Source: Deltaproteobacteria bacterium
Lineage (GTDB): Bacteria > Desulfobacterota > Binatia > UBA12015
DNA length: 48,419 nt
NCBI GenBank assembly: GCA_016874795.1
Contig: VGTG01000022.1
Span: 1 to 48,419, forward strand
Reading direction: 5' to 3'
The notes beneath the pieces are model-generated. The model did no database searches. It worked only from the letters and a program-made list of their open reading frames with translations, and was not told the origin of the DNA. Shown here piece by piece: positions 6,178 through 14,490 of the stretch. Made by a program: the position numbers and the translations under genes. The first letter of the stretch is position 1. The number at the start of each line of letters is the position of its first letter.

Positions 6178-7587
6178 TTAGATGTGGATGGACCGGCCGT
6201 CGACGGCGAGGGCCGCCTCTTTCAGGGCTTCGGGCAGCGTGGGATGGGCGTGGACCGACCGGGCCAGGTCCTCCGCCGAGGCCCCCATCTCGATCGCGAC
6301 CGCCGCCTCGGCGATCAGGTCCGAGGCCCCCGCGGCGACGACGTGGACCCCGAGGACGAGGTCCGTCTTCGCCTCCGCGATGATCTTGACGGCCCCGTCG
6401 GTCTCGCCCGTCGTGCGCGCGCGCGCGTTCGCCGTGAACGGGAAGCGCCCGATCCGGACGTCGATGCCAGCCGCGGTCGTCGCCTCCTCGGTCTTGCCGA
6501 CGCCCGCGAACTCCGGGTGCGTGTAGACGACCGCCGGGATCGCGTCGTAGCTCACGTGTCCCGCCTTGCCGGCGAGGAGCTCGACGCAGGCGATCCCTTC
6601 CTCCTCGGCCTTGTGCGCGAGCATCGGCCCTGCGATCGCGTCGCCGATCGCGTACACGCCCGCGACCTTCGTCGCGAAGCGCTCGTCGACCGGGATGCGT
6701 CCGCGCGCGTCGAGCTCGATCCCGACCTCGGCGAGCCCGAGCCCGCCCGTGTACGCCTTCCGCCCGACCGCGACGAGCACGACATCGCCCTCGATCTCGC
6801 TCGTCTTCCCGTCCTTGCCGGCGATCTGCAGCGCGAGCCGCTCGCCGCTCTCGCGAAACGACTCGACGCGCGACTCGAAGTGGAACTTGAGCCCCTGCCT
6901 CCGCAGCGAGCGATGCAGGAGCTTCGCCATCTCGACGTCCATCCCCGGCGTCAATCCGGGCGTGAGCTCGATCACCTCGACCTCGGACCCGAGCCGCGAC
7001 CACACCGAGCCGAGCTCGAGGCCGATCGCGCCGGCGCCGACGACGAGGAGTCGCTTCGGTACGCGGTCGAGCGCGATCGCGTCCGTCGAGTCGACGATGC
7101 GGCGATGATCGAACGGCAGCCCGGGGAGCTCGATCGGGACGCTGCCGCTCGCGAGCACGACGTGCTTCGCCGTCAGCGTCTTGCCCGCGTCGGGTCCGTC
7201 CACGATCGCGACGCGGTCCGCGCCCTCGAGCCGCGCCGTGCCGACGACCTGCGTGACCCCGTTCTTCTTGAAGAGCCCGGCGACGCCGCGGGTCAGGTGG
7301 GTCACGACCTTCGCCTTCCGGCTCATCAGCGCGGGAAGATCGAGCGAGACGCCCTCGACCTTGATGCCGTGCTCGGCGAGGTCGTGCGCCATCTCCCAGT
7401 AGAGGTGGCTCGAGTGGAGGAGCGCCTTGCTCGGGATGCAGCCGACGTTCAGGCACGTCCCGCCGAGCGAAGCGTCCTTGTCGACGCACGCGACGCGGAA
7501 GCCGAGCTGCGCGGCGCGTATCGCGGCGACGTAGCCGCCGGGACCCGCGCCGATCACGACGACGTCGAAGGACTCGCCCTCGGGCAT
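6178..7587 (-). CDS. lpd: Dihydrolipoyl dehydrogenase (E3)
   Basis: This 469-residue flavoprotein re-oxidises the dihydrolipoyl groups of 2-oxoacid dehydrogenase complexes, passing electrons through a redox disulfide and FAD to NAD+. The FAD-binding G-A-G-P-G-G-Y-V-A is at about 13-21 and the redox-active pair is Cys45/Cys50 in G-G-T-C-L-N-V-G-C-I-P-S-K. The NAD-binding G-A-G-A-I-G-L-E-L-G is mid-protein, and the C-terminal active-site H-A-H-P-T-L-P-E-A is present. The start at 7587 follows the sucB stop by only 2 nt, so the two are translationally coupled. It is the last gene of the sucA-sucB-lpd operon, which argues that this E3 serves 2-oxoglutarate dehydrogenase. A family C palindrome lies just beyond its stop. 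Confidence 0.97.
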   Translation of the reverse strand: MPEGESFDVVVIGAGPGGYVAAIRAAQLGFRVACVDKDASLGGTCLNVGCIPSKALLHSSHLYWEMAHDLAEHGIKVEGVSLDLPALMSRKAKVVTHLTRGVAGLFKKNGVTQVVGTARLEGADRVAIVDGPDAGKTLTAKHVVLASGSVPIELPGLPFDHRRIVDSTDAIALDRVPKRLLVVGAGAIGLELGSVWSRLGSEVEVIELTPGLTPGMDVEMAKLLHRSLRRQGLKFHFESRVESFRESGERLALQIAGKDGKTSEIEGDVVLVAVGRKAYTGGLGLAEVGIELDARGRIPVDERFATKVAGVYAIGDAIAGPMLAHKAEEEGIACVELLAGKAGHVSYDAIPAVVYTHPEFAGVGKTEEATTAAGIDVRIGRFPFTANARARTTGETDGAVKIIAEAKTDLVLGVHVVAAGASDLIAEAAVAIEMGASAEDLARSVHAHPTLPEALKEAALAVDGRSIHI

Positions 7588-7589
7588 GC

Positions 7590-9044
7590 TCACAGTCCGA
7601 GGAGGAGCCGCGCCGGATCCTCGAGCGCTTCCTTCACCCGGACGAGGAAGGTCACCGCTCCCTTCCCGTCCACGATGCGATGGTCGTAGGAGAGGGCGAG
7701 GGACATCATCGGCCGGATCACGATCTCGTCGTTCACGACGATCGGCCGCTTCTCGATCTTGTGCATGCCGAGGATGCCGCTCTGCGGCGGGTTCAGGATC
7801 GGCGTCGACAGGAGCGAGCCGTAGACGCCGCCGTTCGAGATCGTGAACGTCGCGCCGGAGAGGTCGTCGACCGAGAGCTTGTTGTCGCGCGCGAGCCCGC
7901 CGAGGCGCACGATCTCGCTCTCGATCTCCGCGAAAGAGAGCTTGTCCGCGTTCCGCACGACCGGGACGACGAGGCCTCGGTCGGTTCCGACGGCGACGCC
8001 CATGTGGACGTAGCGGCGGTAGACGATGTCGGTTCCCTGGATCTCCGCGTTCAGCTCCGGCACGACCGGCACCGCCGCGCAGCACGCTTTCACGAAGAAC
8101 GACATGAAGCCGAGACCGACGCCGTGATGTGCTTCGAAGTCCTTCTTGTGGCGCGCGCGCAGGTCCTGCACCGCCGTCATGTCGACTTCGTTGAAGGTCG
8201 TCAGGATCGCGGCGGTCTGCTGCGCCTCGACGAGGCGTCGCGCGATGACTTGACGGAGGCGGCTCATCGGCACGCGCTCCTCGTGGGCCTCCGTGGCGCC
8301 GCGTGGCTCGGGACGTCGAACGGGAACGACCGACGGGGTCGTGCGCGGTGCCGGAGCCGTCGCGGCAGCGGCGGTCGCCGCGGCGCTCGTCGCCGCGGAA
8401 GCGGAGGACGGAGCGCCCTCGGCCGGACGGGAGGCGGCGAGAGAGAGCGCATCTCCTTTCGTGACGCGACCTCCCGGACCGGTTCCCTGCGCGTTCCGCA
8501 GATCGAGGTGCTCCTCCGTCGCGATCCGGCGCACCGCCGGGCTCAGCGGGCGGCTCTCGCCGGCGGCTGCTGCTTCGGCTGCGATCTCACGCGCCGGAGC
8601 AGGCTCGGCCTGCGGCGCGGCAGGCGCGGCAGGCGCGGCAGGCGCGGCAGGCACGGCAGGCGCGGCAGGCGCGGCAGGCGCGGCAGGCACGGCAGGCACG
8701 GCAGGCGTGGCAGGCACGGCAGTTGCGGCAGTTGCCGCAGGTGCGGCGGAAGGCGCCGCGGCCGCCGGCTTTGCCGGGGCGCTTTTCGTCGCCGTCGCCG
8801 TCGCCGCGCCCGCCTCGTCGATCGTCGCGACGAGCTCGCCGACGGTCACGGTGTCGCCTTCCTTCTTCAGGAGGCGCAGCACGCCCGCCTTCTCGGCGAC
8901 GATCTCCATGTTCGCCTTGTCGCTCTCGAGCTCCAGGATGGGATCGTCGACGGCGACCGGCTCGCCGTCCTTCTTCATCCACGTGCCGATCGTCGCCTCG
9001 GTCACGGACTCGCCGAGCGAGGGAATCCTCACCTCGTAGGCCAC
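7590..9044 (-). CDS. sucB: 2-oxoglutarate dehydrogenase E2, dihydrolipoyllysine succinyltransferase
   Basis: This 484-residue protein transfers the succinyl group from E1-bound thiamine to CoA. An N-terminal lipoyl domain carries the lipoylated Lys in E-L-E-S-D-K-A-N at about 42-49. A long Ala/Pro linker (about 80-150) leads to an E3/E1-binding domain (L-S-P-A-V-R-R-I-A near 168-176), a second Ala-rich linker and the catalytic domain ending in the active-site [10 protein letters not shown]. The GTG at 9042-9044 is taken as start because GGGAGG lies a few bases upstream, inside the end of sucA, and the lipoyl domain begins at once. The linker DNA contains a 9-bp tandem repeat of about 14 units. 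Confidence 0.95.
   Translation of the reverse strand: MAYEVRIPSLGESVTEATIGTWMKKDGEPVAVDDPILELESDKANMEIVAEKAGVLRLLKKEGDTVTVGELVATIDEAGAATATATKSAPAKPAAAAPSAAPAATAATAVPATPAVPAVPAAPAAPAAPAVPAAPAAPAAPAAPQAEPAPAREIAAEAAAAGESRPLSPAVRRIATEEHLDLRNAQGTGPGGRVTKGDALSLAASRPAEGAPSSASAATSAAATAAAATAPAPRTTPSVVPVRRPEPRGATEAHEERVPMSRLRQVIARRLVEAQQTAAILTTFNEVDMTAVQDLRARHKKDFEAHHGVGLGFMSFFVKACCAAVPVVPELNAEIQGTDIVYRRYVHMGVAVGTDRGLVVPVVRNADKLSFAEIESEIVRLGGLARDNKLSVDDLSGATFTISNGGVYGSLLSTPILNPPQSGILGMHKIEKRPIVVNDEIVIRPMMSLALSYDHRIVDGKGAVTFLVRVKEALEDPARLLLGL
8614..8739 (-). repeat. 9-bp tandem repeat in the sucB linker, about 14 units
   Basis: GGCGCGGCA-like 9-mers are repeated twelve times with single-base variants (GGCACGGCA, GGCGTGGCA), followed by two more diverged units. 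They encode a period-three Ala-Ala-Pro/Val-Pro-Ala linker. The third base-pair changes are synonymous or conservative, so the flexible linker is under selection for composition rather than sequence. Confidence 0.93.
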
Positions 9045-9048
9045 TCGC

Positions 9049-11868
9049 TCAGCCTCCCGCCTCGACGCGGCGCTCGGACGCTCGTCGCGACGAGCGCTTC
9101 TCGCCGGCACCGCGCGGCAGACGCGCCGGCACAGGGCGTCCGTCGAAGAGCTGCGCGAGGAGAGCCTCCTGCTCCTTGTTGTGCAGGCCGTACGAGCCGG
9201 CGGCGGGGCTCGCCGCCTCGTCGCGGCCGACGTAGCGCAGCTCGCGATCGCCGATCACCGTGGGAAGGTGCTGCGACACGTACCACCAAGGGCCCATGTT
9301 GCGTGGCTCCTCCTGCGTCCACGCGACGTCGCGTGCGTTCGGATACTCCTCGAGGATCGCCTGCAAGCGCTCCGCCGGGAACGGATAGAGCTCCTCGACG
9401 CGGATCGCGACGACGCCGAGATCCGCGCGCGCCTCTCGCGCCTTGGCGATCTCGTAGAACACCTTGCCGCTGCAGAGCGCGATCGTGCGCACCTTGCGCG
9501 ACTCGAGCGTCACGGGATCGGGAAGGACGGGCCGGAAGCTCGCCGTCGTGAGCTCCGCGATCGCGGAGCCCGCGGTCTTCTGGCGCAGCAAGCTCTTCGG
9601 CGACATCACGACGAGCGGCTTCCGGAAGGAGCGATGCATCTGCCGCCGCAGGAGGTGGAAGAGCTGCGCCGCCGTGGTCGGCTGGACGACCTGCAGGTTG
9701 TCGTCGGCGCAGAGCTGGAGGAACCGCTCGAGCCGGGCGCTCGAGTGCTCCGGCCCCTGGCCCTCGTAGCCGTGCGGCAGATAGAGCACGAGGCCGCTCG
9801 CGCGCTGCCACTTCGACTCTCCGGCGGAGAGGAACGTGTCGATCACGACCTGCGCGCCGTTCGCGAAGTCGCCGAACTGCGCTTCCCAGATCGTCAGCAC
9901 GTTCGGCGCCGCGGACGAGAACCCGTACTCGAAGCCGAGCGCGCCCGCTTCGGAGAGCGGGCTGTCGAGGATCTCGAAGCGCGCCTGGTTCTCGCCCTCC
10001 GTGGCGACGTCGTTCAGCGGCACCCACGGTGCGTTCGTCTTCTGATCGAAGAGGACCGCGTGACGATGGCTGAACGTGCCGCGCCGGCTGTCCTGGCCCG
10101 TCAAGCGGACGGGGATCCCTTCGCGGAGGAGAGAGCCGATCGAGAGCATCTCGGCGCAGCCGAAGTCGATGCCCTTGCCGCGCTGGACCATCTCGAGCCG
10201 CTCGGCGTAGAGCTTCTCCACCTTCGGGTGGATCGAGAACCCCTCGGGGGCGGCGGACACCGAGCGCTCGGCGATCTCCTTCAGGCGCGCCTCGGAGACG
10301 GTCGTGTCGGCGTCCCGTCCCTCGCCCGCGGAGCCGAGCCCCGACCAGGCGTCGCCGTAGCTGAAGACCTGCTGCCGCGGCCGGAAGGCGCGCGCGTACT
10401 CGAGGGCGAGCTCGAGCACCTCGTCGACCTCGCGATGGACCGCGCCGAGCTCCTCGGACGTGAACGTGCTCGACTCGAGGAGTCGCTGCTCGTAGAGCGC
10501 GCGCGTCGTGGGATGCGCGGCGATCTGCTCGTACATCACCGGCTGCGTGAACGTCGGCTCGTCGAGCTCGTTGTGGCCGTGCCGGCGGTAGCAGACGAGG
10601 TCGATCACGGCGTCGCGCTTGAACTTCTGGCGGAAGCCGAGGGCCAGGCGCACCGCGCGCGTCGCCATCTCCGGATCGTCGGCGTTCACGTGGAGCACGG
10701 GCGACTCGATGATGCGCGCGATGTCCGTCGCGTAGCGCGTCGGCCGCGCCGCCTCCGGAGGCGTCGTGAAGCCGACCTGGTTGTTGATCACGACGTGGAT
10801 CGTGCCGCCGGTGAAGTAGCCGTGCAGGTGGCTCAGGAGGAGCGTCTCGGGAACCACGCCCTGCCCGATGAACGCAGCGTCGCCGTGCACGAGGACGGGG
10901 ATGACGCGCCGCCGGTCGCGGTCGCCGAGACGGTTCTGCTTCGCGCGGACCTTCCCCTCGACGACCGGGTTCACGATCTCGAGGTGGCTCGGGTTCGGCG
11001 TCAGCGAGACGTGGACGACCGAGCCGTTGACGGCGTGATGGTCGCGCGAGTAGCCTTGGTGGTACTTGACGTCGCCGTCGCCCTGCACCCAGTCGGGCAG
11101 CGTGCTGCCTTCGAACTCGGAGAGGATCATCTCGTAGGGCTTGCGGACGACGTTCGCGAGGACGTTCAGGCGACCGCGGTGCGCCATCCCGAGGACGATC
11201 TGCTCGACGCCGTGGGTCGCGGCGTCCTCGATCAGGAGCTCGAGCATCGGGATCAGCGTCTCGCCGCCTTCGAGCGAGAAGCGCTTCTGGCTCGGATACT
11301 TCTTGTGCAGGTACTGCTCGAAGCTCTCCGCCTCGACGAGCTTCGTGAAGATCAGACGCTGCGTGTCGCGATCGAGCTGCGGGCGGTTGCGCGACGGCTC
11401 CATCCGCTCCTCGAGCCACTCGCGTTGCTCGGAGTCGCGGATGTGCGTGAACTCGACGCCGAGCGTTCCGCAGTAGGTCTCCTTCAACGCCGCGACGAGC
11501 TCGCCGAGCGTCGCTGGCGGCGGGCCGCGGAAGTCGCCGGACGGGCAGGGGAGCGCCAAGTCGCCGTCGCGAAGCCCGAAATGGGCGCGGTCGAGAAGCG
11601 GATGCCACTCGGGCGGATCGCCGAGCGGGTTCAGATTCGCGAGGAGGTGGCCGAGGTCGCGATAGCTGCTGACGAGCCCGAACGTCGCGGGGGGTGCCGA
11701 GGACGACGTCGCTTCACCGGAAGCGGTCGCCTCGCTCCGACCGAGCTCGAGCCCTTGAAAGAACGCCCGCCAGGTCGGGTCGACCGTGGCGGGATCACGC
11801 CGGTACCGCTCGAAGAGCTGGTCGATGAACTCGGCGTTCGCGCGATTGAAGAAGTCCGGGGCTGACAA
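9049..11868 (-). CDS. sucA: 2-oxoglutarate dehydrogenase E1 component
   Basis: This ~939-residue protein is the thiamine-dependent decarboxylase of the TCA-cycle complex and is close to the family's usual ~930 residues. It begins with the SucA N-terminal helix ([18 protein letters not shown]), which binds the E2 core. Further on are [13 protein letters not shown] and the thiamine-binding G-D-A-A-F ... I-N-N-Q-V-G-F. The TTG at 11866-11868 is preferred as start because GGAGGAGAGGAG stands directly upstream and known SucA proteins start M-S-x-x-D-F. A GTG at 11931 adds 21 unconserved residues. Its stop lies a few bases from the sucB start. The promoter must lie in the repeat-filled gap 11869-12205. 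Confidence 0.96.
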   Translation of the reverse strand: MSAPDFFNRANAEFIDQLFERYRRDPATVDPTWRAFFQGLELGRSEATASGEATSSSAPPATFGLVSSYRDLGHLLANLNPLGDPPEWHPLLDRAHFGLRDGDLALPCPSGDFRGPPPATLGELVAALKETYCGTLGVEFTHIRDSEQREWLEERMEPSRNRPQLDRDTQRLIFTKLVEAESFEQYLHKKYPSQKRFSLEGGETLIPMLELLIEDAATHGVEQIVLGMAHRGRLNVLANVVRKPYEMILSEFEGSTLPDWVQGDGDVKYHQGYSRDHHAVNGSVVHVSLTPNPSHLEIVNPVVEGKVRAKQNRLGDRDRRRVIPVLVHGDAAFIGQGVVPETLLLSHLHGYFTGGTIHVVINNQVGFTTPPEAARPTRYATDIARIIESPVLHVNADDPEMATRAVRLALGFRQKFKRDAVIDLVCYRRHGHNELDEPTFTQPVMYEQIAAHPTTRALYEQRLLESSTFTSEELGAVHREVDEVLELALEYARAFRPRQQVFSYGDAWSGLGSAGEGRDADTTVSEARLKEIAERSVSAAPEGFSIHPKVEKLYAERLEMVQRGKGIDFGCAEMLSIGSLLREGIPVRLTGQDSRRGTFSHRHAVLFDQKTNAPWVPLNDVATEGENQARFEILDSPLSEAGALGFEYGFSSAAPNVLTIWEAQFGDFANGAQVVIDTFLSAGESKWQRASGLVLYLPHGYEGQGPEHSSARLERFLQLCADDNLQVVQPTTAAQLFHLLRRQMHRSFRKPLVVMSPKSLLRQKTAGSAIAELTTASFRPVLPDPVTLESRKVRTIALCSGKVFYEIAKAREARADLGVVAIRVEELYPFPAERLQAILEEYPNARDVAWTQEEPRNMGPWWYVSQHLPTVIGDRELRYVGRDEAASPAAGSYGLHNKEQEALLAQLFDGRPVPARLPRGAGEKRSSRRASERRVEAGG

Positions 11869-11966
11869 GCTCGTCTCCTCTCCTCCTCTGACCTCGGCGC
11901 GGCGGCGGACCCCGACGCGCTCTCCCTTCACAATCTAGCCGTTCCGTACGGTGCAGACCAACGTCG

Positions 11967-12197
11967 AAGCGAGGGGGCGCCGCCCCCTCGCCGAGGCGGC
12001 GGCGAAGCCACCGCCTCTCCACGGTTGATCGCAAGCGAGGGGGCGCCGCCCCCTCGCCGAGGCGGCGGCGAAGCCACCGCCTCTCCACGGTTGATCGCAA
12101 GCGAGGGGGCGCCGCCCCCTCGCCGAGGCGGCGGCGAAGCCACCGCCTCTCCACTCCTCCGCTCGCTTTCGCTCGGCCGCGCGCTGTGCGCGCGGAG
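11967..12197 (-). repeat. Family A modular hairpin repeat: three tandem 66-bp units plus flank (copy A1)
   Basis: Units begin at 11967, 12033 and 12099 with an exact 66-bp period; the third stops at about 12153. Each unit holds a 9-bp hairpin (CGAGGGGGC-GCC-GCCCCCTCG), then a second hairpin (GAGGCGGCGGC-GAA-GCCACCGCCTC), then the spacer TCTCCACGGTTGATCGCAA. From 12154 to about 12197 follows a G+C-rich flank that, read on the minus strand, matches the flanks at 26977 and 48250. The block fills the divergent gap between sucA and the patatin gene, which is otherwise free of genes. Open reading frames through it are shadows. Confidence 0.95.
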
Positions 12198-12205
12198 ACC
12201 GCGAA

Positions 12206-13471
12206 TTGACGTGCCTCTTCATCCACGGCAGACCGTACGGCGTGGACGGAGCTGCCGCGGCAGCCCCGCGCATCGCGGTCGTCCTGTCGGGAGGCGGCGC
12301 GCGGGGGGCGTACGAGGCGGGCGTGCTGTCCTACGTCCTCGACGAGCTGCCCGCGGCCCTCGGCCGTCCGGTGCAGTTCTCGATCGTGACCGGGACGAGC
12401 ATCGGGGCCCTGCACGCCTGCTACCTCGCCGCGACGCGGGGCGCGCCCGGGAGCGGAGCCCGACTGCTGCAACTTTGGGCCGAGCTCTCGCTCGCGAAGG
12501 TCTATCGCATCGGGGCGGGGGACATCGCGAGGCTTCCGCTCTGGCTCCTCGGGCGGAGCCGCGGGCCCGGCCTGCTCGACCTGGGCCCCGGCGCCGTCCG
12601 CGTCCCCGGCCTGATCGACACGGGACCGCTCGAAGAGCTGATCGCGAGCTACGTCGACTGGGCGAGGATCGAGGGCAACATCGCCGCCGGCACCCCGCAG
12701 GCACTCGCCGTTACCGCGACGGAGATCGCGACCGGGCGCTCGGTGGTCTTCGTCGACACCGCGGACGGCGAGATCCGCGGCTGGCCGGAGGATCCGTTCG
12801 TCGTCGCGCGGCCGGCCCGGATCGGCGCGAACCACGCGCTCGCCTCCGCAGCGATCCCGGTGCTCTTCGCGGCGCGGAAGGTCGACGGCGCGTTCTTCTG
12901 CGACGGCGGCCTCCGCCTCAACACGCCGCTCTCGCCGGCTCTCCACCTCGGGGCGGACCGCGTGCTCGTGATCGGGCTTCGCCACCTGCGCTCCGCCCAG
13001 GAGGAGGACCGGATCGCGCGCGAGCGCGAGCTCGTCTTCCTGAACCCCGCGTACCTCGCCGGGAAGGTGCTGAACGCGCTTCTCCTCGATCGCGTCGAGA
13101 GCGACGTCGAGCAGCTTCGCTTCGCGAACGAGCTCCTGCGCGCCGGCGAGGCCGAGTGCGGCGACGACTTCCTCCGGCGCGCCGAGAAGCGGATCGGGCG
13201 TCCCTTGAAGATCGTCGAGAGCTGCCTCGTCCGTCCCTCGGAGGACCTCGGCGAGCTCGCGGGCGAGTGCCTCCGCCGCCGTCCCCGCGATCGCAGCGCG
13301 ACCGACCGGATCGCCGCGCTCTTCATGCGAACCGTCGCGCGCGGCACGGGTCCCGACAAGGACCTTCTTTCCTACGTCCTCTTCGACGCCGTCTACGCGG
13401 AGCGCCTTCTGGCGCTCGGCCGCCGCGACGCCGCCGCCGCGCACGACTCCCTGGTGAAGCTCTTCTCCTAG
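12206..13471 (+). CDS. Patatin-like phospholipase family protein
   Basis: This 421-residue protein has the complete patatin catalytic set: the oxyanion Gly-rich loop S-G-G-G-A-R-G-A-Y at about 28-36, nucleophile Ser65 in G-T-S-I-G, and the dyad Asp233 in D-G-G-L-R. The family hydrolyses acyl esters of phospholipids or other lipids, in or near membranes; the specificity is unknown. The start is ambiguous. The TTG at 12206 has GGAG eight bases upstream, and a GTG at 12242 lies closer to the conserved domain. The stop codon TAG at 13469-13471 lies inside the inverted end of the 186-bp element, so the last residues of the protein may have been set by that insertion. Confidence 0.88.
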   Translation: MTCLFIHGRPYGVDGAAAAAPRIAVVLSGGGARGAYEAGVLSYVLDELPAALGRPVQFSIVTGTSIGALHACYLAATRGAPGSGARLLQLWAELSLAKVYRIGAGDIARLPLWLLGRSRGPGLLDLGPGAVRVPGLIDTGPLEELIASYVDWARIEGNIAAGTPQALAVTATEIATGRSVVFVDTADGEIRGWPEDPFVVARPARIGANHALASAAIPVLFAARKVDGAFFCDGGLRLNTPLSPALHLGADRVLVIGLRHLRSAQEEDRIARERELVFLNPAYLAGKVLNALLLDRVESDVEQLRFANELLRAGEAECGDDFLRRAEKRIGRPLKIVESCLVRPSEDLGELAGECLRRRPRDRSATDRIAALFMRTVARGTGPDKDLLSYVLFDAVYAERLLALGRRDAAAAHDSLVKLFS

Positions 13472-13653
13472 CCTGCATTTCTCACCAGATCCCTACTGCG
13501 GCGGCCGATAGCACCGAATCTTCGCGAGCTTCTCCCTCCGGGCTCCTCGACGTACTGTTCAAGTACGCCTGCGTCGCCCTCCGGTCCGAGGCTCGCGAAT
13601 CTTCGGCACTCTCGACCGCCTCGCGACGTGATCTGGTGAGAAATGCAGGCTAG
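13468..13653. mobile_element. 186-bp MITE-like element with perfect 24-bp terminal inverted repeats (family B)
   Basis: The 24-bp ends at 13468-13491 and 13630-13653 are exact inverted repeats containing GCATTTCTCACCAGATC. Inside are a second, imperfect pair of arms (near 13516-13533 and 13590-13607, each containing GAATCTTC) and a small central hairpin CGTACT-GTTCA-AGTACG. There is no coding capacity. The ends supply the TAG stop codons of both the patatin gene (13469-13471) and the SDR gene (13650-13652). The whole element can fold into one long hairpin and would act as a bidirectional transcript end. Confidence 0.9.
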
Positions 13654-14423
13654 CTTCCCAACATGACCATGCCGCCGTCGACGGGGACGATCTGGCCCGT
13701 CATGAAGTGCGCGGCGTCGCTCGCGAGGAACACGACGACCGGGGCGATGTCCTTCTCCGGGTCGCCGAGACGATCCGCGAGCGGCATCCGCTTCGACGTC
13801 TCCGCAAGAAAGATCTCGCGGACGCCCTCCGGCATCGCGGCGAGATAGTCGTCGTACATCTTCGTCCACGCCGCCGGCGCGACGGCGTTGACGGAGATCT
13901 TGTGACGTCCCCACTCCTGGGCCGCGGTGCGCGTCCACGAGTGCACGGCGCCCTTCGAGGCCGCGTAGTGCGCGGAGCCGATCTGTCCGCGCACACCTCC
14001 GCCGGAGCCGAAGTTGACGATCCGTCCGCCGCGCTCCTTCATGTGACGGAACGCGGCCTGGTTCGTCAGGATCGTTCCCATCACGTTGACGCGCAGGACC
14101 TCCTCGCACGCTTCGGGCGTCAGGTCCGCGGCCGCCCCGAGGCGGAGGATGCCCGCCGCGTGCACGAGGACGTCGAGCCCCCCGAGCGTCCGCACGGCTT
14201 CGTCGAAGACGCGATCGACCTCGTCCTTCACGGTGACGTCGCAGCGCGCGAAGCGCGCGCTCGCGGCGGCATTCCGAATCGCGTGCACGGGATGCTCCGC
14301 GTCCGGTAGGGCGACGTCGAGCGCCACGACGCGCGCACCCTCGCGCAAGCACGCCGCGACGGTCCCGCGGCCGATCCCGTGAGCAGCGCCGGTCACGATC
14401 ATGCGTACGTCGTCGAGCTGCAT
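13650..14423 (-). CDS. SDR-family oxidoreductase
   Basis: This 257-residue classical short-chain dehydrogenase/reductase has a Rossmann T-G-A-A-H-G-I-G at 11-18, H-A-A-G at 88-91 (usual N-A-A-G), a Ser near 140 and the catalytic Y-A-A-S-K (Tyr153, Lys157). The C-terminal P-V-D-G-G-M is typical of 3-oxoacyl-reductase-like members. An Asp at the end of beta-2 (A-L-D-V) favours NAD(H) over NADP(H). The substrate is unknown. The ATG at 14423 has GGAGG upstream. The stop TAG lies in the terminal inverted repeat of the 186-bp element. It is divergent from tamA across 67 nt. Confidence 0.93.
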   Translation of the reverse strand: MQLDDVRMIVTGAAHGIGRGTVAACLREGARVVALDVALPDAEHPVHAIRNAAASARFARCDVTVKDEVDRVFDEAVRTLGGLDVLVHAAGILRLGAAADLTPEACEEVLRVNVMGTILTNQAAFRHMKERGGRIVNFGSGGGVRGQIGSAHYAASKGAVHSWTRTAAQEWGRHKISVNAVAPAAWTKMYDDYLAAMPEGVREIFLAETSKRMPLADRLGDPEKDIAPVVVFLASDAAHFMTGQIVPVDGGMVMLGS

Positions 14424-14490
14424 CCTTGCCTCCTGCGCGCGAAGTCCCTTTTCTCTTTCGTCGCATCGTGTTTGTAAAGGTCCGGGGGTG

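Noticed and set aside
12025-12143. Short proteins encoded by the family A repeat (Pro/Arg/Gly-rich, starting M-I-A-S-E-G)
   Set aside because: The same peptide arises at 48167-48358 only because the repeat unit (66 bp, a multiple of three) is copied; there is no ribosome-binding site.
11967-12153. Possible CRISPR array because of regular direct repeats
   Set aside because: The 66-bp units are identical end to end without unique spacers, and each contains internal hairpins; no cas genes are present.
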